A stretch of DNA of 16,913 nt. Origin: an uncultured Oscillospiraceae bacterium. Lineage in GTDB: Bacteria; Bacillota; Clostridia; Oscillospirales; Oscillospiraceae. Below, piece by piece: positions 1 through 8,164 of this stretch; the first letter of the stretch is position 1, and the number at the start of each line of letters is the position of its first letter. Under the pieces are notes generated by a model. The model did not search any database. It was not told where the DNA came from and was given only the letters and a program-made list of their open reading frames with translations. The position numbers were made by a program, and so were the translations under genes. The stretch spans positions 1 to 16,913 of the forward strand of contig CAJTLK010000040.1 of assembly GCA_910577415.1 (NCBI GenBank). The letters are read 5' to 3'.

Positions 1-1
1 T

Positions 2-1114
2 GTGCTGGTCATTCTGGGCCTTCTGCTGGGCCGGTATCTTGCCACCCGGCCCAGGACCTACGATGACGGCGGCACAGCCACAGTGACCTACACGGATCAG
101 GACGGCAGCTATCAGCTTCTGCTGGGCTGGAGCAATACCCGCTTTACCCCAGCCCCCATGCTCTATCAGGATGCCGAGGAAAACGGGGAGTACCGTTTCC
201 CCATCTGTCTGTTTATCAACTACACTGAAAATGACGCCAATGCCGCCAACGCTTTTCTCGGCAAGGTGGAGAGCGTCACCGCCCAATTTGGTCCCCCTGA
301 GGACGAGGATGGGTACATCACCTACACCGACCCCGCACCCCACGGCTACTGCCCGGAGGCGGCCATGGTCAGCTTTATCGACTTTCTGGGCCGGGACAAC
401 CGGGCTCAGGGCACATGGACCATCACCATGAAAAACGGGGATGTGATCACCCTCCACCAGACGCTGGAGGTCCGCCTCATCAGGACGCTGGATTACTACC
501 CGGAGGATGCGGCCATGGGGACCACAGAGGAACTTCAGGCCCTCATCGACGAGATCGGCGAGACGGCGGCCCCCTCCGCCGTGGTGAATATCCATCTTCC
601 GGCGGTGGCCTATGCGGGGGAACTCACCATCAGCAAGCGACCGGTGAACCTGCTGGGCAGTACCGATGGGGAAGAACGGACCGTTTTCACCGGCACGCTG
701 CGTATCACCACCGGGGCCAACGGCTGGATCAATGAGATCAATGACATTGACTTTGTGGGCAGCGGCAGAGAGAATGTGGGGATCACCGCCGCCGCCCGGG
801 TCCACCTGACGGGCTGCACCTTCGCCGGCTGGAGGACCGCCGTGCTGGCCCACGGGGATTCCTGGCTGAATTTCCGCTACTGTGAGTTTGCGGACAACAC
901 AGTGGGCTTCCACTTTAATGCCAGCCGGAGCAACGTCACCCACTCCCAGTTTACCGGCAACCGCTTCACGGAAAACGATACCGCCATCCTCTGGGAAGGA
1001 ACGCCGGTGGATATAGCCATCAGCTTCCATGAAAGTATTTTCGCCCACAACGAAACGGACTTTGACAACCGAAGTGGACAGAGTATCGATATCTCCCAAG
1101 CGGTGTTCCAGTGA
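2..1114 (+). CDS. Membrane-anchored right-handed beta-helix protein, unknown role (5' end probably outside window)
   Basis: The reading frame is open from the first bases of the window to TGA at 1112-1114. A GTG at position 2 is a possible start, but no ribosome site can be seen because the window begins there, so the true start may lie upstream. The first residues (LVILGLLLG) look like the end of a single membrane segment or signal anchor. The middle (about residues 20-170) has no motif I recognise. From about residue 195 the protein has repeated short beta strands with regularly spaced G, N, F and T (for example HLTGCTFAGW, FRYCEFADN, HSQFTGNRFTEN, HESIFAHNETDF). That pattern is typical of parallel beta-helix (NosD or pectate-lyase-like) folds. 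No catalytic set is evident. An extracytoplasmic carbohydrate-binding or structural role is only a guess. It is followed by a probable terminator and a separate promoter, so it is not in the polA operon. Confidence 0.7.
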   Translation: MLVILGLLLGRYLATRPRTYDDGGTATVTYTDQDGSYQLLLGWSNTRFTPAPMLYQDAEENGEYRFPICLFINYTENDANAANAFLGKVESVTAQFGPPEDEDGYITYTDPAPHGYCPEAAMVSFIDFLGRDNRAQGTWTITMKNGDVITLHQTLEVRLIRTLDYYPEDAAMGTTEELQALIDEIGETAAPSAVVNIHLPAVAYAGELTISKRPVNLLGSTDGEERTVFTGTLRITTGANGWINEINDIDFVGSGRENVGITAAARVHLTGCTFAGWRTAVLAHGDSWLNFRYCEFADNTVGFHFNASRSNVTHSQFTGNRFTENDTAILWEGTPVDIAISFHESIFAHNETDFDNRSGQSIDISQAVFQ

Positions 1115-1151
1115 AGTACAGAAATATAGATTTAAACTGTATTCCACTGGC

Positions 1152-1173
1152 ACTGCCGTGGGGGCGGTTTTTC
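1152..1173 (+). terminator. Probable intrinsic terminator after the beta-helix gene
   Basis: ACTGCC (1152-1157) pairs with GGCGGT (1163-1168), including one G-U pair, around a five-base loop. A run of five T (1168-1172) follows. The stem is short (6 bp), so strength is uncertain, but its place between a stop codon and a new promoter fits. Confidence 0.5.
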
Positions 1174-1202
1174 TTGCCCATTTTAGGAGAAAATGGTATA
1201 CT
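1174..1202 (+). promoter_or_regulatory. Promoter of the polA-rimI-GNAT-tsaD operon
   Basis: A -35 of TTGCCC (1174-1179) and a -10 of TATACT (1197-1202) are 17 bp apart, and TGG directly before the -10 makes it an extended -10. The polA start follows about 40 bp later. This is the only good promoter seen before the four-gene operon. Confidence 0.65.
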
Positions 1203-1244
1203 GATATCCAGTTCTTTTTACTTGTTTTCGAGGAGGATCTCTCC

Positions 1245-3917
1245 ATGAAGCTGATGGTCATTGACGGCAACTCCATCCTGAACCGGGCCTTTTACGGCGT
1301 TCGCCCCCTGTCCACCAGGGACGGGATTCCCACCAACGCCGTCTTCGGTTTTCTCAATATTCTGCTCAAACTGGTGGAGGAGGAACACCCAGATGCCCTG
1401 TGCTGTACCTTTGACCTGAAGGCGCCGACCTTCCGCCACCTGGCCTATGCTGAGTATAAGGCGCAGCGCAAGCCCATGCCCGAGGACCTGGCCGCCCAGC
1501 TTCCCATTATCCGGGAGGTGCTGGACGCCATGAACATTCCCCGCTATGAGCTTTCCGGCTGGGAGGCCGACGACCTCATCGGCACCATTGCCGCCATCGA
1601 CGAGCGGGAGGGCTGGGAGACCGTCATCGTCACCGGCGACAAGGACTCCCTCCAGCTGGTGAATGAGTACACCACCGTAAAGCTGGTGACCTCCCGCATG
1701 GGGCAGACCACCACCAGAGACATGACTCCAGAGGCATTCCGGGAAGAGTATGGCTTTGAGCCTATCCACATCATCGATTTGAAAGCCCTGATGGGAGATT
1801 CCTCCGACAATATCCCCGGCGTCAAGGGGATCGGGGAAAAGACGGCTATGGGTCTTGTCCAGCTCTATGGTTCCATCGACCACCTCTATGACCATATGCC
1901 CGATATCTGTCAGGCCCCGGAGACCCCGGCGAAGCCGGGAGTGGTGAAGAAGCTGGAAGAGGGGAAGGCCGACGCCTATATGTCCTATGACCTGGCGACC
2001 ATCCACCGGGATGCGCCCCTGGACTTTCGGCCCGCCGACGCCGAGAGGAAGCCGGTAAAGGAGGAACTTTACCAGCTCTGTCTGCGACTGGAGTTTTCCA
2101 AGCTCATTGACCGCATGGGGCTGAAAGGGTCCCCGAGTGACGCTCCGGCTGAGAAAAACTTTTCCGTTGCCTGTGAAAGCGAGATCGTTACCGAAAGGAA
2201 GCGGATGGAGGAACTGCTGAAGCTCTGGCAGGGGCTGGATCATGTCAGCGTCCTGGCTCTGCCAGGGCTGAACGGGGTCTGCGTAGTGTGGGAAGAGGCT
2301 TCAAAGGCCGCCATATTTCTGCCGGACAGGCTGGAATACTACAATGACTTTCTCCGGGCCTTTTTCTCCCCCGACATCAAAAAGGTCTCTCACAATGTAA
2401 AGGATCTGATGAACACCCTTCTTTCCGAGGGGCTTTCCACCGAGGGCTTCCTTTTTGATACCGCTGTCGCCGCTTACCTCCTGGCGCCCACTGACGGTAG
2501 CTATGAGCTGGAGAAGCTGGCCATGACCGACTTCCATTTTGGGGCGGCTAAGGCGGAAGCCTATTTGGACGAGGAGGCCTTTGGCCCCATGGCCGATCCG
2601 GCGAGCTTTACGGCTGCTGTCGGAGCATGGATGGGCCATACCGCTCTGATCGATGCGCTCTATGGGGAGCTGTCCGAGCGGCTCGGGGAGATGGGGCTGG
2701 ACAAGCTCTATTATGAGGTGGAACTGCCTCTATGCCAGGTCCTTGCTGAAATGGAGCGCACGGGCGTGCTGGTGGACCGCAAGGCATTGGCTGAGTTTGG
2801 CATGATGCTCAATGAGCATATCCGGGCCGATGAGGCGGCCATCTATACCCTGGCGGGGGAGGAGTTCAATATCAACTCTACCCAGCAGCTGGGACATATC
2901 CTCTTTGATAAGCTGGGTCTGCCGCCGGTGAAGAAGACCAAGACTGGCTATTCCACCAACGTGGAGGTGCTGGAAAAGCTTCGGGGCCACCACGATATCA
3001 TCGAACTGATCCTGGAGTACCGCCAATATACCAAACTGAAGTCCACCTATGTGGACGGCCTTACCAAGGTCATTGAAGAGGACGGACGTATCCGCACCTC
3101 TTTCCAGAATACCGTCACCGCCACCGGGCGGCTTTCCTCCACGGAACCGAATCTGCAAAACATCCCCGTCCGCACGGAGCTGGGAGCCAAGCTACGGTAT
3201 ATGTTCGTTGCCGCCCCCAGCAATGTGCTGGTGGACGCCGACTACTCCCAGATCGAGCTGCGGCTATTGAGCCATATTGCCGAAGATAAGACCATGCAGG
3301 AGGCGTTTCTGAGCGGCATGGATGTTCACACCGCCACCGCCGCCCAGGTCTTCGGCGTCGCGCCCTCTGATGTGACCCACGAGATGCGCCGCCGGGCCAA
3401 GGCGGTGAACTTCGGTATCGTTTATGGCATCTCCGCCTTTTCCTTATCTGAGGACATCGGAGTGCCGGTGTATGAGGCCAAGGAGTATATGGAACGCTAT
3501 TTTGAGACCTTCCACGGCGTCCGGGAGTATATGGACAGGGTAGTGAAGCGGGCAAAGGAGGATGGCTATGTGGCCACTCTTATGGGCCGCCGCCGCTGGT
3601 TGCCTGAGCTGAAGTCGGCCAACCACAATCTTCGCTCCTTCGGCGAGCGGGTGGCCCTCAATATGCCTATCCAGGGCACCGCCGCCGATATTATCAAGCT
3701 GGCTATGCTCCGGGTGGACCGGGCCATCAAGGCTGAGGGGCTGAAGGCGAAACTGATATTGCAGGTCCACGACGAGCTGATCGTGGAGTGTCCCGAGGCA
3801 GAGGCCGAGCAGGTAAAAGCCCTCTTGAGCCGGGAGATGGAGGGTGCGGTGAACTACGCTGTGCCCCTGAAGGCGGATGCGGCTATTGGAAGGAGTTGGG
3901 GGGAGGCAAAGGGATGA
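1245..3917 (+). CDS. polA: DNA polymerase I
   Basis: Family A polymerase of 890 residues (E. coli 928) that fills gaps and removes RNA primers in replication and repair. I chose ATG 1245 because AGGAGG lies at 1231-1236 and the protein then begins MKLMVIDGNS, the usual Pol I N-terminus; the longer open frame has no homology-like sequence. Residues 1-290 are the 5'-nuclease domain: D7, WEADD at 106-110, GDKDS at 131-135 and a helix-hairpin-helix GDSSDNIPG at 184-192. The middle third has the 3'-5' exonuclease fold, but the DxE motif and other acidic ligands are missing, so proofreading is probably lost, as in Taq and Bacillus Pol I. The polymerase domain has motif A (DYSQIELR, D666), the O-helix (K719, F723, Y727) and motif C (VHDE, D843 and E844). 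All are offset by 39 from the E. coli numbers. The stop overlaps rimI as ATGA. Confidence 0.97.
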   Translation: MKLMVIDGNSILNRAFYGVRPLSTRDGIPTNAVFGFLNILLKLVEEEHPDALCCTFDLKAPTFRHLAYAEYKAQRKPMPEDLAAQLPIIREVLDAMNIPRYELSGWEADDLIGTIAAIDEREGWETVIVTGDKDSLQLVNEYTTVKLVTSRMGQTTTRDMTPEAFREEYGFEPIHIIDLKALMGDSSDNIPGVKGIGEKTAMGLVQLYGSIDHLYDHMPDICQAPETPAKPGVVKKLEEGKADAYMSYDLATIHRDAPLDFRPADAERKPVKEELYQLCLRLEFSKLIDRMGLKGSPSDAPAEKNFSVACESEIVTERKRMEELLKLWQGLDHVSVLALPGLNGVCVVWEEASKAAIFLPDRLEYYNDFLRAFFSPDIKKVSHNVKDLMNTLLSEGLSTEGFLFDTAVAAYLLAPTDGSYELEKLAMTDFHFGAAKAEAYLDEEAFGPMADPASFTAAVGAWMGHTALIDALYGELSERLGEMGLDKLYYEVELPLCQVLAEMERTGVLVDRKALAEFGMMLNEHIRADEAAIYTLAGEEFNINSTQQLGHILFDKLGLPPVKKTKTGYSTNVEVLEKLRGHHDIIELILEYRQYTKLKSTYVDGLTKVIEEDGRIRTSFQNTVTATGRLSSTEPNLQNIPVRTELGAKLRYMFVAAPSNVLVDADYSQIELRLLSHIAEDKTMQEAFLSGMDVHTATAAQVFGVAPSDVTHEMRRRAKAVNFGIVYGISAFSLSEDIGVPVYEAKEYMERYFETFHGVREYMDRVVKRAKEDGYVATLMGRRRWLPELKSANHNLRSFGERVALNMPIQGTAADIIKLAMLRVDRAIKAEGLKAKLILQVHDELIVECPEAEAEQVKALLSREMEGAVNYAVPLKADAAIGRSWGEAKG

Positions 3918-4381
3918 AAAACTACAAGCTGGTCCCTATGGACCGCTCCCATATCAAGGAGATCGCGCAGCTCGAGCGGGAGTGCTTTTCCGATCCATGG
4001 TCGGAGGCGTCCCTGGAGGAAGAGCTATATAACCCGCTGGCCTCTTTCATCGTAGCCCAGCGGCCTGATGGAGCGGTACTGGGCTACGCCGGACTTCACG
4101 CCGTGATGGACGAGGGCTACATCGACAATATTGCTGTCCGGGAGGACTATCGGGGTCAGGGCATTGCCGACGATCTGTTGGACGTGTTCGTCCGCTTTGG
4201 ACAGGCCCATCTGGCATTTCTGACCCTGGAGGTCCGGCCTTCCAACCAGGCGGCCATCCAGCTCTATTATAAGCATGGCTTTGCCCAGGTGGGGCGACGG
4301 AAGGACTACTATAAGCAGCCCAAGGAGGACGCTATTATTATGACCTTGGAGTTTGGGGAGGAAACGGAAGATGGAAGGTGA
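3914..4381 (+). CDS. rimI: Ribosomal-protein-S18-alanine N-acetyltransferase
   Basis: GNAT protein of 155 residues, the usual RimI length, which acetylates the N-terminal alanine of ribosomal protein S18 in E. coli. The start ATG 3914 overlaps the polA stop (ATGA), with GGGAGG at 3901-3906. The N-terminal ECFSDPWS (23-30) is a RimI hallmark. The acetyl-CoA loop is RGQGIA (80-85) after YIDNIAV. The C-terminal half holds LEVRPSNQAAIQLYYKHGF (105-123), which carries the Glu and Tyr that act as base and acid in characterised RimI, and then GRRKDYY, also typical. RimI commonly sits next to tsaD, as here. Actual acetylation targets cannot be told from sequence, since RimI can act on other proteins in some bacteria. 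Confidence 0.9.
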   Translation: MKNYKLVPMDRSHIKEIAQLERECFSDPWSEASLEEELYNPLASFIVAQRPDGAVLGYAGLHAVMDEGYIDNIAVREDYRGQGIADDLLDVFVRFGQAHLAFLTLEVRPSNQAAIQLYYKHGFAQVGRRKDYYKQPKEDAIIMTLEFGEETEDGR

Positions 4382-4955
4382 ATTTCGTTTGCTGAGCGCC
4401 CAGGAGATGGCCTGGCTCCATGAGAACCATATGAAGCGGGATTTCCCTCCGGCGGAACTGAAGCCCATCGCTCTTCTGGAAAAAATGCGATCCGAAGGCA
4501 GATATGAGCCATATGCCCTATTTCAGAACGGAGAATTGACTGCCTACGCTTTCTATTGGACAGCGGGAGAGCCTTATGTTTTATTGGATTACTTTGCTGT
4601 TGTCCCGGAGCGCCGCAACGCAGGCGCCGGCAGTCAGCTTCTGCGAGAGATGCTGGATCGCTTCTGCGTGAACGGCCACGGGGTATTCGGCGAGGTGGAG
4701 ATCCCCGATACGGGCGTTGCCGAGGTAGATGAGCTGCGCCAGCGGAGGCTGAACTTCTATTTCCGGGCGGGGCTGCAAAAACGGGGCTTTACTACCAAGA
4801 TCTTCAGCGTGCCCTATATCGTCCTCTCCTATGGCCCGGAGATCAGTGACGCCGAGTTGATAGAGATCAATCGCAAGATCTACGGAGGTTCTCTGCCAAA
4901 GGCCATGTATGAGGAGAATATCTTCATTCCCTGGCTGGAGGAGGGGAGAGCATGA
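4371..4955 (+). CDS. GNAT-family acetyltransferase, substrate unknown
   Basis: A 194-residue protein between rimI and tsaD. I chose ATG 4371 because GGGGAGGAAA (4355-4364) lies at good spacing; an upstream TTG at 4353 has no such site. The gene overlaps the rimI end by 11 bases and its own stop overlaps the tsaD start as ATGA, so translation is probably coupled. The GNAT core is visible at about residues 45-95: LDYFAVVPERRNAGAGSQLL contains the RxxGxG acetyl-CoA loop. The C-terminal part (GLQKRGFTTKIFSVPYIVLSY) fits the last GNAT strands. A tail after residue 165 (INRKIYGGSLPKAMYEENIF) is outside the standard fold. It is not a copy of RimI, as it lacks the ECFSDPWS and LEVRPSN signatures. Its place in a tRNA/ribosome modification operon suggests a translation-related target, but that is inference. 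Confidence 0.8.
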   Translation: MEGEFRLLSAQEMAWLHENHMKRDFPPAELKPIALLEKMRSEGRYEPYALFQNGELTAYAFYWTAGEPYVLLDYFAVVPERRNAGAGSQLLREMLDRFCVNGHGVFGEVEIPDTGVAEVDELRQRRLNFYFRAGLQKRGFTTKIFSVPYIVLSYGPEISDAELIEINRKIYGGSLPKAMYEENIFIPWLEEGRA

Positions 4956-5962
4956 ATATCTTAGCCTTTGAGTCTACCTGTGACGAAACCGCCGCGGCGG
5001 TGGTGCGGGACGGCAGGGAGGTCCTCTCCGACGCCATTGCCTCCCAGGTGGACATGCACACCATTTATGGCGGAGTGGTGCCTGAGATCGCTTCGCGGAA
5101 GCATGTGGAGGCCATCGTTGGCCTTGCCGACAAGGCACTCTCCGACGCCAAGCTTACCAAAGGGGACATTGACGCGGTGGCGGTGAGTTATGCCCCTGGC
5201 CTTATCGGCGCGGTGTTGGTGGGGGTCAACTTCGCCAAGTCCGTGGCGCTGGCCCTGAGTGTACCGCTTATCCCGGTGCATCATATTCGCGGCCATATTG
5301 CCGCCAACTACATCGCCCACCCTGACCTGGAGCCGCCCTTCGTGTGCCTGTGCGCCTCCGGCGGCAATACCCTGATCGCAGACGTACGTTCCTACACCGA
5401 CATGGAGGTGCTGGGCGCCACTCGTGACGACGCGGCGGGGGAGAGCTTCGATAAGGTGGCCCGGGTGCTGGGTATTGGCTACCCTGGCGGCGGTCCCATG
5501 GACCGACTGGCCCAGGGAGGCGACGATACCATGTATGAGCTGCCGCGCTCCCATGTGGAGGGACACCCGCTGGACATGTCTTTTTCCGGGCTGAAGACGG
5601 CGGTACTAAATCTGGCTCACAATGCCCAACAGAAGGGAGAGGAGTTGGACTATCCCGGGCTTGCCGCCTCCTTCCAGGCGGCGGTCAGCGATATCCTGGT
5701 TCCCCGGACCATGGAGGCGGCAAAGCGGAAGGGGGACGGAAAGCTGGCCGTGGCCGGAGGTGTGGGGGCCAATTCCCGTATCCGTGGGGACCTGGAGATA
5801 GCTTGTAAGGAGGCTGGCGTGAAGCTCTATTTGCCGCCGCTGAAGCTCTGCGGCGACAACGGCGCCATGATCGGCAGTCAGGGGTACTATGAGTATTTGT
5901 CAGGCCATACCGCCGCCAGCGACCTCAATGCCTACGCCACACGGGATATCTCCCTGGGGTGA
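4952..5962 (+). CDS. tsaD: tRNA N6-threonylcarbamoyladenosine transferase TsaD
   Basis: Catalytic subunit (336 residues, normal length) that transfers the threonylcarbamoyl group from TC-AMP to A37 of ANN-reading tRNAs, working with TsaB and TsaE. The N-terminus NILAFESTCDETAAAV is diagnostic of the family. Metal ligands are H111 and H115 in HHIRGH and D302 in CGDNGAM. Other signatures are CASGGNT, DDAAGESFDKVARVLG and VAGGVGANSR. The ATG overlaps the upstream GNAT stop (ATGA), preceded by a GGAGGAGGGG-type ribosome site. tsaB and tsaE, which often sit beside rimI and tsaD, are not in this operon and must lie elsewhere. The gene is last in the operon and is followed by a strong terminator. 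Confidence 0.96.
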   Translation: MNILAFESTCDETAAAVVRDGREVLSDAIASQVDMHTIYGGVVPEIASRKHVEAIVGLADKALSDAKLTKGDIDAVAVSYAPGLIGAVLVGVNFAKSVALALSVPLIPVHHIRGHIAANYIAHPDLEPPFVCLCASGGNTLIADVRSYTDMEVLGATRDDAAGESFDKVARVLGIGYPGGGPMDRLAQGGDDTMYELPRSHVEGHPLDMSFSGLKTAVLNLAHNAQQKGEELDYPGLAASFQAAVSDILVPRTMEAAKRKGDGKLAVAGGVGANSRIRGDLEIACKEAGVKLYLPPLKLCGDNGAMIGSQGYYEYLSGHTAASDLNAYATRDISLG

Positions 5963-6002
5963 GGGGCTTCGCTGCTTCGGTTTTCTGCTCATGGGGCAAA
6001 GA

Positions 6003-6055
6003 GACAGAAAAAAGGGAGAGAGAAGTAAAAACTTCTCTCTCCCTTGCTTTTGCGG
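6003..6055. terminator. Bidirectional intrinsic terminator between tsaD and leuA
   Basis: A perfect 15-bp stem (6012-6026 with 6031-6045) closes a four-A loop. It has an A tract on the left (6008-6013), which becomes a U tract for minus-strand transcripts, and TTGCTTTT on the right. It can end both tsaD (+) and leuA (-) transcripts. Confidence 0.85.
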
Positions 6056-6060
6056 TCAGA

Positions 6061-7755
6061 CTATTTCTGGTGCCGGGCCAGCCAGGTACGGTTGATGGCG
6101 GACAGGATGCCCCGGAGGGGAGCCAGGTTGATATTATGGTCAATACCCACGCCAAAGATATCCTTGCCGTCGGCGTCCTTCAGGTGGATGTAGGCCACCG
6201 CCATGGAGTCGGAACCCTTATTGATGGCGTGCTCGGCATAGTCAACAAAGGTGAAGCGGTCCATCTTCTGGCCGTGGATGGCGTTGAAGAAAGCGTCGAT
6301 GGGGCCGTTGCCCTCTCCAACCACGTCAAAGACCGTGTCGGTATGGCGCAGAGTGCCAGTGAAGCGGACATGGGACTTGGCCTCGGCGTCCACCGTCTCC
6401 ACAAAGGTGTGCTTGAGCAGCTGGTAAGGGAAGATGGCGTCTATGTAGCTCTCCTTGAACAGCTCGAAGATGCGCTGAGGAGCCAGCTCGGTGCCTGCCT
6501 TCTCTGTCTCCACCTGGACGATGTGGCCGAACTCGGGCTGCATGGCCTTGGGAATGTCATAGCCGAAATTCTGCTGCATGACAAAGGCGGCGCCGCCCTT
6601 GCCGGATTGGCTGTTGATGCGGACGATAGGCTCGTACTCCCGGCCCAGGTCGGCAGGGTCGATGGGCAGATAGGGGATCTCCCAATACTCTCCGCCATGC
6701 TCCTTGGCGAACTGTACGCCCTTGCTGATGGCGTCCTGGTGGGAGCCTGAGAAGGCGGTAAAAACCAACTCGCCCACGTAGGGTTGCCGGGGCCCCACCT
6801 TCATCTTGGTGCAGCGTTCGTAGACGTCTCGAATGTGGTTGATGTGAGAGAAATCCAGCTCCGGGTCAACGCCCTGGGTATAGAGGTTCATGGCGATGGT
6901 GACCATGTCCACATTGCCGGTGCGCTCGCCGTTGCCGAAGAGGGTGGCCTCCACCCGCTCGCCGCCGGCCAGCATGGCAAGCTCTGCCGTGGCTACCCCC
7001 TCGCCCCGGTCATTGTGAGGGTGGAGGGAGATGATGGCCCGCTCCCGGCCAGGGAGCTTTTCGATAAAGTATTCGATCTCGTCGGCAAAGTAGTTGGGCA
7101 GACAGTTCTCCACCGTGGTGGGCAGGTTGAGGATGACCTTATGCTCCGCATCGGCATGGAGGGCATCCAGCACGGCGGCGCAAATTTCAGCGGCGGCGTC
7201 CATCTCAGTGCCCATGAAGGATTCGGGAGAATACTCATAGCGCAAGTCCATGCCGGAGGCGATGACCGGCTGGGCCATCTCATAGATCATCTCGGCGGCG
7301 TCTACGGCGATTTTCTTGACGCCCTCCACATCGGTGTGGAAGACCACCTTCCGTTGGAGGGTGGAGGTGGAGTTATAGAAGTGGAAAATGACGTGCTTTG
7401 CGCCTTCGATGGCCTCAAAGGTGCGCTTGATGAGGTGGGGCCGGGCCTGGACCAGCACCTGCAGGGTCACGTCGTCGGGGACGTGGCCGTCGTCGATGAG
7501 GGTGCGGAGAAAGTCGTACTCTACTTCAGAGGCGGAGGGAAAACCCACCTCGATCTCCTTAACGCCGATGTCCACCAGGGTATGGAATAGCTCCAGCTTT
7601 TCCTCAACGTTCATAGGGTCTACCAGAGCCTGATGGCCGTCCCGCAGGTCTACCGAGCACCAAACGGGAGCCTTCTCGAGCCGCTTATCCGGCCAGGCCC
7701 GCTTGGGCCGGGGGATAGGGGCGAAGGGGATGTACTTCTCAAAGCCTTGCTTCAT
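6061..7755 (-). CDS. leuA: 2-isopropylmalate synthase (type 2, LeuA2)
   Basis: Condenses acetyl-CoA with 2-oxoisovalerate, the committed step of leucine synthesis. At 564 residues it matches the longer, actinobacterial-type LeuA. Its N-terminus has the type-2 pattern (FAPIPRPKRAWPDKRLEKAP). The TIM-barrel has DLRDGHQALVDPM at 36-48 (R38 and D39 catalytic/metal), the metal pair in SLHPHNDRG, and EATLFGNGERTGNVD. The C-terminal part from about residue 430 is the LeuA regulatory domain that senses leucine in characterised enzymes. ATG 7755-7753 has AGGAGG just upstream. Transcription is controlled by a T-box leader, with its own promoter near 8056-8084. In many type-2 enzymes the motif reads RDGNQAL; here N is H, a conservative change of unknown effect. 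Other leu genes are not in the window. Confidence 0.93.
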   Translation of the reverse strand: MKQGFEKYIPFAPIPRPKRAWPDKRLEKAPVWCSVDLRDGHQALVDPMNVEEKLELFHTLVDIGVKEIEVGFPSASEVEYDFLRTLIDDGHVPDDVTLQVLVQARPHLIKRTFEAIEGAKHVIFHFYNSTSTLQRKVVFHTDVEGVKKIAVDAAEMIYEMAQPVIASGMDLRYEYSPESFMGTEMDAAAEICAAVLDALHADAEHKVILNLPTTVENCLPNYFADEIEYFIEKLPGRERAIISLHPHNDRGEGVATAELAMLAGGERVEATLFGNGERTGNVDMVTIAMNLYTQGVDPELDFSHINHIRDVYERCTKMKVGPRQPYVGELVFTAFSGSHQDAISKGVQFAKEHGGEYWEIPYLPIDPADLGREYEPIVRINSQSGKGGAAFVMQQNFGYDIPKAMQPEFGHIVQVETEKAGTELAPQRIFELFKESYIDAIFPYQLLKHTFVETVDAEAKSHVRFTGTLRHTDTVFDVVGEGNGPIDAFFNAIHGQKMDRFTFVDYAEHAINKGSDSMAVAYIHLKDADGKDIFGVGIDHNINLAPLRGILSAINRTWLARHQK

Positions 7756-7793
7756 AACACGATTCCTCCTTGAACCTTGCTAAGTCAGGGGTC

Positions 7794-8049
7794 AAAAAAG
7801 CCCCCGACCATAGATATGGTCAGGGGCGTAAGCTACGCGGTACCACCCTGCTTCAGCCGCCGGTCATCCCAAACGGCCCTCATGGCCTCCATCAAGGCCG
7901 AGGCCGGTAACGGGGCCATACGGTCCGGCCTACTTTTGTTCAGCCGAACGGCTCAGGGGCCAGTATCCGCCGAGAGGTTGTCCCGTTGACTCGCACCCAC
8001 CGTCAACTCTCTGAGGGAACCTCTGGGCCTTCTTCCCTTCATTGCTGTT
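7794..8049 (-). promoter_or_regulatory. T-box riboswitch leader of leuA
   Basis: On the minus strand the leader has the T-box core AGGGTGGTACCGCG (complement of 7836-7849), which binds the uncharged tRNA acceptor end. An intrinsic terminator follows: 7800-7810 pairs with 7817-7827 with one mismatch, then six U (complement of 7794-7799). Stem I shows the AGAGAG bulge and an apical GTTGAC/GTCAAC helix around a GGTGGGTGCGA loop. An AGAGGTT/AACCTCT helix lies below. The specifier codon is unclear: the likely 3' loop strand (complement of 7960-7968, GGATACTGG) contains UAC and CUG, and CUC (Leu) occurs just before it. Leucine is expected from the gene it controls. Confidence 0.9.
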
Positions 8050-8055
8050 GCTAGT

Positions 8056-8084
8056 ATTTTACCCGCAGAAGGAGGATTTGTCAA
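8056..8084 (-). promoter_or_regulatory. leuA leader promoter
   Basis: Read on the minus strand: a perfect -35 TTGACA (complement of 8079-8084), a 17-bp spacer and -10 TAAAAT (complement of 8056-8061). Start of transcription is expected near 8049, just before the T-box Stem I. Confidence 0.85.
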
Positions 8085-8129
8085 GAAGGAAAAAATTTAG
8101 TATGGTAGCGAAAAAAAGTGAAAAGGGTA

Positions 8130-8158
8130 TTGACATTTGTTGCCCGGATGCGTATAAT
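8130..8158 (+). promoter_or_regulatory. Promoter of the tryptophan T-box leader and importer operon
   Basis: Perfect consensus sigma-A promoter: TTGACA (8130-8135), 17 bp, TATAAT (8153-8158). It points away from the leuA promoter; the two -35 boxes are 45 bp apart across an A-rich stretch. Such a strong promoter fits control by downstream attenuation rather than by activation. Confidence 0.9.
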
Positions 8159-8164
8159 GCGTCA

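Noticed and set aside
1218..2243. Long open frame on the minus strand opposite polA
   Set aside because: It mirrors the codon bias of polA, has no start site or familiar motif, and polA is certain in this region.
5959..6750. Long open frame on the plus strand opposite leuA, and others at 6784-7590
   Set aside because: Antisense shadows of a GC-rich gene; compositions rich in G, H, V, D and L without motifs; the first also runs through a terminator.
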